Shown here piece by piece: positions 30,471 to 40,355 of a stretch of DNA of 64,000 bases. Below the pieces are notes generated by a model. That model was given only the letters and a program-made list of their open reading frames with translations, searched no databases and was not told the origin of the DNA. This stretch comes from Nitzschia sp. pyKryTriq1 (taxonomy: Eukaryota; Bacillariophyta; Bacillariophyceae; Bacillariales; Bacillariaceae). Both the position numbers and the translations under genes were made by a program. How positions within the stretch are numbered: position 1 is the first letter of the stretch; each line of letters begins with the position of its first letter. The stretch covers positions 445,001 to 509,000 of the forward strand of contig OY101122.1 of NCBI GenBank assembly GCA_956465555.1, read 5' to 3'.

Positions 30471-31564
30471 TCCAAATGGCTTCACTAAGGGTCGTTCTCA
30501 ACTTGTGTCAAATGCGTTGAGGCACCGCCATGTTCAAGATGAAAGTATGCGATGACCCCTTTTCGATCGCTGATCGGGCATCGACGGGATGCTACCGGTA
30601 CTACCTACCTACTAACGGTAGACACATTGCGACCGGTTGGAGCCATGTCACAGGAAAATGGACGGGCGCGCGATGTACACGCAGTACAGTACCAGGATTT
30701 GGCAACCAGGCCATTCAAATCTGACGCGCGCGCGCCGACGCTTCATTTCCCATAGTATGCTACAAACTTCACCCTCTAGTAAACCGACCGACCAAATGAT
30801 GTTAGGTTCCGAAACGTTACTGATCTCGACTCCGAATGAGGTGGGTCGACATACCTGGGGGGTCTTCGGAAGCTAACTCCATTTGGTCAGTCCGTCAATT
30901 TTCTCTGTGAACTTTTTTCTAAGTCCGCCGGATCGCAGTAGTCAAATCGTTTCTTGACTCAACCAAATAACATGCTTATGACCATCCAATTTTGCATTTC
31001 TGTAGAAATAGTGCGTGTGTACGACTACAGTACTCATAGAAAGTAGCAGTAGATTAAAGAATTAGCGCATGGGAGCATGATTGAATCCGAACTGTAAACG
31101 ATTGCTGTAGTCCTCCTCAACCTCGAACATCGAAATCCCGTCTTGTTTGATGTCTTATGAAGCGTAGAGCATTTATCTTGTTGGAGTTCCCTAAAAAGGT
31201 CGTTTGTTATGGGAGTCTTGTCCTCACCTTTATATGATCTAAGTACATGGATAACATATAAAAAATTCATGATGGAATCTCTATTGATTATTCTTGTTCA
31301 TTTTAGATTGCTGATTCAAGAATTCCAGCACCGTGAGATTCCAAAATGACCAATCCGGCAAGTCGAACCAAAATCCCTAAAATATTTTTGGTACGAGGCC
31401 TTAATGGTACCTGTCCGTCTGACCACTACAGTAGAGTAGACTGCTACTGTATATTTCAATCTCTACTACTACTACTACTACTGCTACTACTGCTTGAGAG
31501 AGAGAGAGAGAGAGAGAGAGTAATTTGTACGAGTAGTCCACAAAGTACACAAAACGCTAACACC
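30471..31564. other. Shared upstream region of the inverted HA-domain gene pair
   Basis: About 1.1 kb separates the two divergent paralogues and should hold both promoters. It contains a CG-alternating stretch (30722-30735), and just before the second gene a CTA triplet run followed by a GA run (31463-31520). I see no separate gene. Confidence 0.6.
31463..31520. repeat. CTA triplet and GA dinucleotide microsatellites
   Basis: A CTA/CTG run (31463-31493) is followed directly by a GA run (31495-31520), ending 45 bp before the chosen start of the second HA-domain gene. It is likely 5' untranslated DNA. Confidence 0.85.
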
Positions 31565-32656
31565 ATGAAGACGAAAAGCAATCCAAAGTTCGAGGGTCCT
31601 TTCCATGCGGTTCTTAGTTGCACAGCGCTGGAAAGCCCTGCCATTTTCTTCCAAGCCGAAGATATGCAGCCCAGCATTGCCAATGATCCAACAGCCTTAT
31701 ACAGCAGCTTTTCTACCCTGGAGGAAGCCGCCACGTGGATTGAGACCACCGAGATCTCCCCAAAGAGATCTCGCAAGCGCAAGGCGTCTCTGTTATTGGA
31801 TCGAACGCCCAGTATGCGACAGCAACAAAACAATGAAACATGGGAAGCGCGCTTTCAAGAGCTCCAGCGATTTACCGAGACGGAGGGCGATGGGGACCCG
31901 AACCTGGCGTTGAAGAAGGAGTATTTTCAACCAAAACTAGCAGACTTTATTCGGACTGTAAGGCAAGACTACGCGCAGCATACCAATGGCACGCTTTCAT
32001 CGAAAAGCATCGTGGATCGAAAGACCCGTTTTCGGCGCATGCTGGAACTTGGTGTCAAACTGTCTTTCGACAAAACATACGCGTGGCCCCAGCAAGCTCA
32101 AAAGTGGCGAGACTTCCAGTTGGAGCATCCGGGCGTGAATCTAGTGGAGGACAGTCCAGACGCTTTGAACGCCGAACTCGCCAGGTGGCAAAAACATCAA
32201 ATCAAAGAATACACCAAGCGAAAGCGACATGAAACGCCGCACGAAATGTATCCTCATCGGCTGGAACAACTTGTGGCCTGGGACTTTCCTTTCCCCACAG
32301 ACATTCAACCGCCGAAGAGAGTCAAGAAATCTTTCGAAGAGCGGCTCGAAGAATTTATCGCTTGGAAGGAAGCCAAGGGTTCCGCCTTGCTTCCTCAATC
32401 GATCCCAGTACTTGGAGAATGGGTCAAGGAGCAACGCAAAGAATACCGAAAGAAGCTCAAGGGACAAAAGACATACATGTCTGACAAACGGATAGCAAAA
32501 CTGACTGCGGCAGGCTTTATCTTTGAGGTGCGGAAGAATACAGAAGGGGCAACGAAGACAGGTGCTGGGCCTACAGTTGACCTACCTGCCCCGCCTCCCA
32601 AGGCAAAGGACGTTATAGCAGAATTAATTCACGCGAGATCAAGTCTCATAATTTGA
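31565..32656 (+). CDS. Helicase-associated (HA-type) repeat protein, copy 2
   Basis: 363 residues from the ATG at 31565. The frame stays open upstream to 31346, but that part translates to poly-Leu and Arg-Glu repeats from a microsatellite, so the later start, which aligns with the paralogue, is preferred. The viroplasmin-like region (FHAVLSCTALESPAIFF, FSTLEEAATWI) is more diverged than in copy 1. The HA part is nearly superimposable: GDGDPNLALKKEY, MLELGVKL, HEMYPHRLEQL, WDFPFPTDIQPPK, LGEWVKEQRKEYRKK and MSDKRIAKL. By eye the C-terminal halves share about 60% identity. An older inverted duplication is the simplest explanation. Nuclear location is suggested by KRSRKRK, but function is unknown. 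Confidence 0.75.
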   Translation: MKTKSNPKFEGPFHAVLSCTALESPAIFFQAEDMQPSIANDPTALYSSFSTLEEAATWIETTEISPKRSRKRKASLLLDRTPSMRQQQNNETWEARFQELQRFTETEGDGDPNLALKKEYFQPKLADFIRTVRQDYAQHTNGTLSSKSIVDRKTRFRRMLELGVKLSFDKTYAWPQQAQKWRDFQLEHPGVNLVEDSPDALNAELARWQKHQIKEYTKRKRHETPHEMYPHRLEQLVAWDFPFPTDIQPPKRVKKSFEERLEEFIAWKEAKGSALLPQSIPVLGEWVKEQRKEYRKKLKGQKTYMSDKRIAKLTAAGFIFEVRKNTEGATKTGAGPTVDLPAPPPKAKDVIAELIHARSSLII

Positions 32657-33008
32657 AAGGTTTTGTTACCCTATACTCACTCTTGACGAATCCCCAGAGG
32701 AATACAGCGGGTATCGAGAGACCCCGAGTGAGGTAAATCAACAGGTACAACAGAATGCCGAACTACAAAGTTGCCCGAGTGTCCAGTTTCAGTGTTCCAA
32801 GGCTTGTTGCGACTTAAATGGGTGCCTGTTAGAGAAATATGCTAGCATAGGGGCTGAAGAAGAAGTGGATAAGGACTACACTCTCTAGTCGAAGATTATT
32901 CTGTAAAAAAGAGTATAGTACAAAAGTTCTAGATGGACCACAAGGCTTTTAGCTAGAGCAGGAGTAATGAAATGCATGGTACGGCGTGAAAAATGAAGAG
33001 TTCGTTCT
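32657..33008. other. Convergent 3' intergenic region
   Basis: 350 bp between the ends of the HA-domain gene (+) and the small minus-strand gene. I see nothing beyond expected 3' flanks. Confidence 0.5.
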
Positions 33009-33440
33009 TCATGCTGATCTCGCCATGCCGCTCATTCTTCTTTCCGGCAGTTGACGACCGAGGTTGACATTGGGGTTCGATAGACCCTTGTCGGTGGTCC
33101 CATCGTTGTTTGAAAGCACACGCAACCGTGCCATCGCTTCCTCATGCTTGGCACTGTCCAGATCCCGTTGCTGCTTTAGTCTCTGCATCGCGGAACCGTC
33201 TCGCATTCGTTTTAGAGCTGCGTTGAAATTTGGCGAATGATTACTACCAGAACATGATAGCAACGGAGTGATTTTGTTCCCCGGGATGGAGCTCGAAAAC
33301 GAAGGGGCGTACAAGTTGTCAATGTTGCCCAACGCCCGCCGAGAAATATTACAAGTTTCGCGGGCGTTGCGGGGTGTTTGGGGCTCCATGTCGAAGGGGT
33401 TGCTTGGGAATCTTTGCGGTGGCGTCTCAAAGCTCATCAT
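33009..33440 (-). CDS. Small protein with a destruction-box-like motif
   Basis: 143 residues from the ATG at 33440 (a second ATG follows immediately; the frame is open further upstream from a TTG). I do not recognise the family. The sequence is rich in Asn, Arg and Pro and has no globular domain. NPFDMEPQTPRNARETCNI is followed by RRALGNIDN, which fits the RxxLxxxxN destruction box recognised by the anaphase-promoting complex, in a context like the N-termini of B cyclins. A charged helix (AALKRMRDGSAMQRLKQQRD) follows. TP and SP sites near the start would suit cyclin-dependent kinase. A cell-cycle role is inferred only from these short motifs. Confidence 0.6.
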   Translation of the reverse strand: MMSFETPPQRFPSNPFDMEPQTPRNARETCNISRRALGNIDNLYAPSFSSSIPGNKITPLLSCSGSNHSPNFNAALKRMRDGSAMQRLKQQRDLDSAKHEEAMARLRVLSNNDGTTDKGLSNPNVNLGRQLPERRMSGMARSA

Positions 33441-34573
33441 CTTGATTTTGAAAAGATTGAGGGAAACAAGGAGCGGATGCAACGGAACAAAATTGTGTGT
33501 TTTTGCAAACAAATAAAGCGAAACAGCGAAATGGAGCTTTCTTCCCCGCTACGGTACGATGCTTATCAGTACGCAGTCTACCTGTACCGCAGCGGTAGCT
33601 TGCCCGTGGCTGGACGCACAGAGCGAAAGCGAGACCATCATTCCGACAACAATTCCCCTTTTTTCTCTACGTCTCGTCCCGTGACTTCAAGTACTGTGCG
33701 TAGGACATGGTACAAATTCTACTGTCAGAATTGCCCTTCCGCCGGGCCGGAGTGAAGTTTGTTCAGGTTCGCTTCCCATTTTAATTATGGGAAGATAAAT
33801 GACCGTTCAGGGTGGGCATATGTCAGATCCCACGAATTAAGTCCTTCAGGGCAGGCGATATCCCACGAAGCGAATTCCACCATACCGGTGTACCATACCG
33901 TACGGTACGTAAGTCTTCCTGCAGTGTCCTGTCGACGTCATCAGTCTGTCCTCCCCTCCTGTCGACGTCAGCCTGCAACTGCGCGTCTCACAAAGACTGC
34001 GTCAGCTCACCGTCCTACGTCATGTCGTACCATTGAAAGAGCTGGGCGATAGTGTGGTAACAGTCTGAGAATCTCAAGGCGGCAGAAGTCTTGGTATCGC
34101 GTAGCAATGACAAGACCGAAAGTGGCAAGGATCCGTAGAAGACGAGAGTCGAAGAGGGGTCCTTGACGAGGCAGAAACAGTGACACTAGAGTAGTGTAAC
34201 TGGTGGGTAGAAGATTTAGTAATCTCTGCTAAGGTCAGAATGAGAAAAAGGTGACGAGAAACGTGAGATTACTAAATAATAATAAGCATTACTATTTGGT
34301 TGGTGAGATTGGAGTCATCGATTTGAATGTGAATTGGCGAAGTTGGCCGGCTTTCTGCGAGCCGGGCGCGCCAACGGACTGTGGTCTGGCTGTCTCCCGT
34401 GTGCTGGATGCTAGAGTTGGATCATCAACACCGACAATAAAATAAACGACAATGAAATGATGACGGCAAGGCACACTACTTGTACCGGTACCGGTAATGT
34501 CGAATGGCACGAGATCGTCCTGTCATTCAAGAGTATCCATCGTTAACATTAAGCTCTCGTCAATGCCATATCA
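33441..34573. other. Intergenic region with dispersed repeat
   Basis: It contains copy B of the CTGTCGACGTCA repeat (33919-33987) with neighbouring GTACGGTACG and TACCGGTGTACC strings. No gene supported. The final 100 bp precede the GT14 gene and include a short upstream frame. Confidence 0.6.
33919..33987. repeat. CTGTCGACGTCA dispersed repeat, copy B
   Basis: Same arrangement as 9536-9600: two TCCTGTCGACGTCA cores about 30 bp apart, flanked by CAGTCTGTCCT and CAGCCTG. A few substitutions separate the copies. Confidence 0.75.
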
Positions 34574-34577
34574 ATGA
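34563..34577 (+). promoter_or_regulatory. Four-codon upstream frame overlapping the GT14 start
   Basis: ATG CCA TAT CAA TGA ends on bases 34575-34577, overlapping the GT14 ATG at 34574-34576 as ATGA. If the transcript begins upstream, this minimal frame could lower or couple translation of the main gene. The transcript start is not known. Confidence 0.4.
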
Positions 34578-36569
34578 GAATAAGACGCATTTATCAACAC
34601 GGCCTTGTGTGGCTTGCACTGTGGGCGACCGCAGGAGCAGGCCTCGGGGCAATTATTGTTCCAAATGGCGACCATGAGGTCGTCGAGCTGCCTGCAGATG
34701 CCCATTTGTCGGCCGATCTATTGCCGCCAGAGTTGAGGGACGAGTTTGAGTGCACCTGTGGGTGGTCGGCGTCTACCGGTAGTCGGAGGCAACCCCGACA
34801 CGAGAGCCCGTCGTCGACTTCAAAAAATTCGACCAGTTCCAAGCAGGCCCGGATCTTCTACTTGGTGACTGTTCACAACAACAGAACTCTGGAGGACGCC
34901 GCATTTTTATTCCGCGGAATTCGAGACCCCCGAAACATAATCTTGTTTCACGTTGACGTCAAGTTTGACTTTCGATTCTATCAAGCGTCGGCACTCAGAC
35001 AAGAAGTGGAGGCTTGTCCGTGCGGAAGCCATGTGGAAGTGGCCTCGGTTCACAACGCGACTTGGAGTACATGGTCCATGTTATCACCCACTTTGTGGGC
35101 CATGGAAAAGGCCGTCAGGGAGTACGCGGGCAAGTGGGATGTCTTTATCAATTTGAGCGGGGATACACTACCTGTCTACAAACCACATAGAATAGCTAGT
35201 CTGTTCGGGGGTCCTCTTGCTGGGATCAACTTCATTACAAGCAGCGCTTGCGAAACTGGTTTGATCCCAACACCCATTACCGCATTCCCCGAAAAGTGGC
35301 ACAAGCGCTCCCATTACTCGAGCCACCCTGCCTCCCTGGAATATACCGATGCAGACGGAACCATTCATTCCAACGTTACCTTGACAATATACTTTGGGAG
35401 TCAGTGGATGACACTTCAACCAGAATGGTGCGAATATTTGATCAAGGAGCTGGAGCGACCGGATAGTCTGGCTTGTCAATTTAGAGACTATTTGATTGCG
35501 ACCAAGAAACTCATGACAGGTAGGCCTTCTTTTGCTGGATGAAATCAATCGATGCCAACATTGCACTTGTCGTTGTTATCGTACTTGGACTCACCGGCAT
35601 CATGCCAATCATCGCCTGCTCCAAAAAGATGAAACATTTATCCCTACCCTTATGATGCATTTACAACCGTCAACAATGCCAAAAATTCATCAAGACTTTA
35701 GCCTGGCGCTTTCAGACGATGAAAAGGATCAGAGTCATGATTTGGAAATTTATGCTATTCGATACGAACGAATGGATGAGCATGTACCAAGTGCCAGCGG
35801 ATGGTTCCCAACGGAACAACGCTACGAAGTCCCTGCCTCGTCTGGTGTTGAAGTTCCAAAGCCATGGGGGCCATATTTTCTAGGAGTTTATGATTTGCTC
35901 AATATTCGCGATTCGGGGGCCCTCTACATTCGAAAGGTGGCGACTTCCATTGACGCAAATATTTATGCAATCTTGCCCGTAGACCAACCTGCAGATATCC
36001 CACCGATAGGTTGGCCGAATGAAGTCAAGCTCAGCCCAGTTCCAAACTGGGAAAAGAAGCTGGCAGCCATGAAAGAAGAGTATATGAAGGAGATGATGGC
36101 CAAAGCCAAAGAAAAGTCAACAGAGCAACAACAGACGAAATTGAGCGGAAACGAGAACCGGGTCGATGTGGTCGTAAATAGTACCAGTAAAGCGGAGACT
36201 CCTCCAGCAAAACAAGAAAATCAGGCGGAGATCAAAAAGGTGGACGAGGAACATATCACCCCAGAAGAGCACACGGAAAAGGCGATGACCGAAGTCATAG
36301 AAAATCCTACGGAGCAAAAAGAGAAACGTAGCGGAAATGCGGACCAAGGTGACCTGATCGAAGATGGTGCAAGTAAAAATGAAACTCCAATGATCCATGA
36401 TCATCAGGCGGAGATGAAGAACGTGGATGAGGAATATCTAGACAACGACGAAGAAGAGGAGGAAAAAGGAGAGGGCAGCGAAGACGAGGAAAGCGAGGAA
36501 GAAAGTGATGATACAGACAGCGAGGATGATGACATGGGATCGTATCTACCGCAAGAATTTCGGCCATAA
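34574..36569 (+). CDS. Core-2/I-branching-type (GT14) glycosyltransferase with acidic C-terminal tail
   Basis: Exons 34574-35519 and 35629-36569 join across a 109-bp intron; the split codon restores KKLMTDETFIPTLMM, the conserved GT14 block, which fixes the splice. 628 residues. A short basic N-terminus and one hydrophobic segment (about 9-29) make it a type II Golgi protein. The catalytic region starts at RIFYLVTVHNN (about 93) and includes NLSGDTLP (about 194-201) and FGSQWMTLQPEWC. The family adds xylose or GlcNAc to protein or glycan acceptors with a UDP-sugar donor; the substrate here is unknown. After about residue 480 the chain becomes Lys/Glu-rich with two diverged repeats (core ENQAEIKKVDEEHI and DHQAEMKNVDEEYL) and ends in a strongly acidic stretch (EEEEKGEGSEDEE), which is unusual for GT14 enzymes. 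Confidence 0.85.
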
Positions 36570-36759
36570 ATCGACACCCAAGAAGACTTTTTGTGATGAG
36601 AGTGTCGTGTAGTGAAATCGCATCATAGGAGGCAGTACTTGTGTTTTCTACTGTACATGTATTGCATTACTCATTGTCTACATTGACATTATTTCTAGCT
36701 TTCAGTAGTTGGAATTGCGCCACGACGTAAAACGAGTGACAATGATATGATCAGCACTA

Positions 36760-37979
36760 TCACATCACGTCGTCCGTGATTACATTCGGTCTGGAAGTTT
36801 GAAGACCCCCCTCTTGGCCGTTGAATACACAGAGAGGAGCTGTTTGGCCTAATCTACCCGAACCAGCAACTCCTCCAGAGATTGTAGGTAGATTCCATTC
36901 TGCCTTTGGAGGAAGGTCGCCGCATGAAATAGAACTCGCTGCAGCGGGGAGGCCAAACCTTTTCATATACTTCGCAAAAATATCCTCGGGTGCAGAGAAT
37001 CCAGGAGGATTCCAAGTTGGAGCAGGCGCGGAGCTCGACTTCGGTAACGCACCCACCATGAGTTGATGTGGTGGTATTGGTGGTTCCTGGTTTGGTTGTG
37101 AGGCGACGAGCGCAGGCGCTGTGGGCTCGTCCACTGTAGTCTCCAAGGCCATTCTCGTCAGCACGCTGTCTCCAGCCTCCGATTCCTCATCGTCCGATTG
37201 CTGGAATTGCTCTGCGCTTTCCTGTAGAGATTTCTCCCATTCGGCTTGCACCACAGCGCTTGGAACAGCGTCAACTTGCTGTCCACATCTGGGACGAATG
37301 CCCCCACCCACTGGGGTTGTAGAGACATCCCTGGATCCAGAAGGACTAGAGAATTCGGTATCGCCATCGTTGTTAGTCCGTCTCCTCTTGTTACATTTCT
37401 TCGTGGAAGTAGGCGAAAGAGAAGATGGTTCAGTTTTCTTCTTTGACTCCCGTTTGCGCAATTTGATTGCGTCCCGAAGAGCATGTCCCACTTTTTCGCG
37501 GGCTGTCTTGTCTCCCACTTCATACCATCTTCCAGTGGGCACGTCCTTTCTCACGAAACCCCCACGCTCGCTCGTCCGGCATTCCCGAACCGCATCTACA
37601 ATCACTGTAACTACCATTGAACGTTCGTGTTTTGTCGTTGCCTTTGCATACGTATCGAGGTTATTGTCGATGCACACTCTGAACCGTCTATTTCCAACTG
37701 CGGTACAAGTAGTAACAGTTACGAAAATGAGCAATTAGCACAATCCATCGACGACTGAAGCACGATTCTGCCGTACAGTTACACCCGGTAGAGGAGAACG
37801 AAGCACACAAACTTACTGTGATCATAGCTCTCTTTGCCCCCCTGACAAATAATATCCCAGCTTCCTGGCTCAAAGTCCGCTGGCAGCGGCTCGTTCTTCT
37901 CGCTAGGCGCAGAGGAGCGGATCCGAGAGTCCACAAATGTGAGGTCCTTGCAGTAGTCTAATCTCCCCCGATCCACCAT
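36760..37979 (-). CDS. DUF6824-domain protein
   Basis: Exons 37979-37817 and 37697-36760 (119-bp intron) give 366 residues. The split codon joins SYDH and IGNRRFRV, rebuilding the DUF6824 start, so the splice is well supported. DUF6824 (about residues 40-120) is seen with DNDLDTYAKATTKHERSM, GGFVRKDVPTGRWYEVGD and AREKVGHALRDAI. This domain is expanded in diatoms and related algae; its function is not established, though it is often thought to be nuclear. The remainder is disordered, with KKCNKRRRTNND as a possible nuclear signal and Pro/Ser-rich stretches. The short first exon begins with a plausible ATG context. Confidence 0.85.
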
Positions 37980-38931
37980 GGTGTCGTCCTTCGTCCCACA
38001 GCTACCGTAACAAGAACAAAATAATCAGTTAAAAAGTTTGAGGCGCTCTGTTTGTCGCCTGCAGCAAGAGAGTCGACTCTCTACTCTAGTAGCTAGCACT
38101 GTAGGTTCGTCTTTCCAGATTCCGGCAACGAGTGAGTGAAAATGAAGACAAGGAGTAATACGACAGTGCCGGCCGGTACATTACACATTACTCGTACTTG
38201 TAGGTATTATGTACGTAGACGACTATCTACCCACTCGACGCTGTCATACTCGTACAGTACGAGGAACAGGTACCGGTGCGAACCGACCGACAGCAAAAAA
38301 CAAAAACAGAGAACGAGAAGCGACCTGCCTGCCTGCGCGCGGCAGCCACTTGGGCGGGGCTGTACTGTACCAGCTACCGGTAGCACCCAGTAGTGTGTGC
38401 TGGTACTATTACTATTACTGAACCCTTCAGCACCAGGTCCTCTAGCTAGTCTACAGTACCTTCTGTATTAGCGCATGGTTCGTCTCAATAAATCGCGAAC
38501 ACCTACAAGTAAAAAAGAACAGTACCTTCTGGCATCTCGGTCGGTGGTACAAGTAGTAGACAAAAAATTGGTGTTCGTTCGGTTCTTCGCGACTAACAAC
38601 TGTTGACTGTTGGTTTGGTTCGTCGTTCGCGACGACACGGGAAGCAGAATCAAAACTCATCTTCAATGAAGAAGCAATAAGCAATATCAATCTACCGGTA
38701 CAAGCACATACTCGTACCGCCGGTACAGCGTTTTCCGTACTCGCAATAAAATCAGTGAAAAACGCGCACGATTGGTACGATTTGTGCCAAACGCGCGCTG
38801 GCCATCCATCGCGCGCCACATTTATTCTCTAGTAGAGGATTTCCGTGATAACTAAGGATTGACTGGAAGTACGCCACGCAAAAGTACTGCAGTAATTGGG
38901 ACCGGTGCCGGGCGCCGAGTGGTAGCGAAGA

Positions 38932-38998
38932 GGAGGGCGTCCTTGAGACATGGACAGTCCCTAAGCAAAAGCGGTAATACATAGAGAAAAGGTGCACC
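38932..38998 (-). repeat. 67-bp dispersed repeat, copy B
   Basis: The reverse complement of this segment matches 9835-9900 with about three differences (for example GGGACTGTCC against GGCACTGTCC). The two copies are 29 kb apart in opposite orientation. Confidence 0.85.
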
Positions 38999-39093
38999 TG
39001 ACAGAAGAAACTAGACATTAGTTTGATACTGTGCGAGTCGCATGCGCACCTGTCAAGCTTTCATTGACGTGAAGTCAGTCCTCGAATATCAAA

Positions 39094-39330
39094 GCACCGG
39101 TCCTATTGTTAGGGTATGATTAGGACCGGTGCCAAATGCGCATGAGTCCTACCAGTCCAATTTGCAAGCACCAGTTCTTTTCTTACTGTATCGTTAGGAG
39201 GACCGGTGCCAGACCTTTTCACAAAACCACCTATCATGTACGTAGAATAAGTGTAGCGCCTACAGATGGTGAAGCATCAGTCGCCTCACTCTAATTCACA
39301 ATCAACAGCGAGCCATTAGGACCAGTGCGG
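39094..39330. repeat. Array of GCACCGGTCCT hairpin units
   Basis: Unit 1 (39094-39132) has perfect 12-bp arms, GCACCGGTCCTA and TAGGACCGGTGC, around a 15-base loop. Unit 2 (39168-39209) has the same layout with two mismatches in 11 bp. A third, strongly decayed pair lies at about 39271-39330 (GAAGCATCAGTC and TAGGACCAGTGC). A single right arm without a partner is at 38898-38909. The units recur every 70-100 bp and look like a decaying tandem array. Confidence 0.75.
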
Positions 39331-39371
39331 TGTTAGACAGCTCTTTTTCACACGTATTAGAAATTATTAGA

Positions 39372-39465
39372 AAGCAGATACAGAAGCAGGCTCCGGCTCC
39401 AGTACCGGCTCCGGCTCCGAAGCGGAAGCAGATACAGAAGCAGGCTCCGGCTCCGAAGCGGACGA
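39372..39465. repeat. Minisatellite of GCAGATACAGAAGCAGGCTCC units
   Basis: The segment AGCAGATACAGAAGCAGG followed by CTCCGGCTCC repeats is present twice (39372-39425 and 39426-39465), with an extra internal CTCCGGCTCC duplication in the first unit. Noncoding. Confidence 0.85.
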
Positions 39466-39656
39466 GGAATTGCTGCGCTAGCCGGTTTTTGGTTCAAAAA
39501 GCGAGGAGCCGGATGAATTGCACGATAATGCCGGTTTTGTGTAGAAAGCACTTGGTGTAGTACCCGGGGCATACTGGTGTCACTCTAACTATGCGGTACA
39601 CGCGTTAGACCGCGTCCGTTCGTGACACCGTTCTTCATTGCAGCATGGCGTAATAA

Positions 39657-39842
39657 ACCGCTTTGCGCGAGAGCGGGGCCACAAAAATATTTTTCACCTT
39701 TTTCCGCTTTCAACGCGCATTTGCGCAGTGAAACCAAAACCGCGATTTTCATTTTTTGGTAAAACGCTCAACACGCAAATGCGCGGAGAAAGCGGAAAAT
39801 GGTGAAAAATATTTTTGTGGCCCCGCTCAAGTGCAAAGCGGT
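39657..39842. mobile_element. 186-bp non-autonomous inverted-repeat element (MITE-like)
   Basis: Long terminal inverted repeats of about 70 bp begin ACCGCTTTGCG at the left and end CGCAAAGCGGT-like at the right. The inner part of each arm carries CCACAAAAATATTTTTCACC and its complement. Only about 47 bp separate the arms, so the whole element can fold into one hairpin. No coding sequence. I see no convincing target-site duplication, so the exact ends and the transposon family are uncertain. Confidence 0.7.
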
Positions 39843-40355
39843 ATAGAGCCTCGCCACAATCCTCGCTTACTTCTTGTTCGCAACTGGTTCGCAAGCCTGC
39901 CAGGACAGGTGCGTGCTCGCGGCCTTCGTCAAGTTCCTAATCGGCCGGCCGGCGTGAACGGAAAGTACCTGGTACAGTATGCTACCGGTACACGAGTACC
40001 ACCGGTATGAGCACTGTACGAAGACTGTACTTGTACAGTACCTGGTACCATGTACTCAAGTTTTTGCTGCCGTGCATCTCTTGCTAGCCCGCTGCGTGCA
40101 GACGATCCAATGGATTTAGGACGATGGACGATGCAAGATGCGAATGAATGATGGGTATTTGCCATGGCACGGACATACATTTCCATCGCAGCAGCTACCT
40201 ATTCGTGTTGCGGGAACTCCAGTACTTGTACCTCACCCATTGAGGTCTGACTGAGAGGAAACGACGGTGCAAATTGATTCGATTTGCAAACAACGGGGCA
40301 AAAGTTTGAGACCCGCGACTACAAGAACGATTGAGTAGTGCGGGGAAAGAATATC

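Larger units (their letters stand above)
37980..40355. other. Repeat-rich intergenic island
   Basis: 2.4 kb without a supported gene. In order it holds GTACCGGTGCG/CTACCGGTAG strings (38260-38390), reverse copy B of the 67-bp repeat (38932-38998), an array of GCACCGGTCCT hairpin units (39094-39330), a small minisatellite (39372-39465), a 186-bp inverted-repeat element (39657-39842) and CCTGGTACAGTATGC/GTACTTGTACAG strings (39965-40050). The DOCK-family promoter should lie in the last few hundred bases. Confidence 0.75.

Noticed and set aside
29181-30488. Plus-strand open frame of 435 codons
   Set aside because: It lies wholly antisense to the HA-domain gene, whose protein is conserved with its paralogue; the plus-strand reading has no family resemblance.
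31346-31564. Extended N-terminus of HA copy 2
   Set aside because: Translates microsatellites into poly-Leu and Arg-Glu runs and has no counterpart in the paralogue.
39094-39330. Hairpin units as a possible tRNA or CRISPR-like array
   Set aside because: Arms are too short and there is no cloverleaf or T-loop consensus; spacers are not of constant length.
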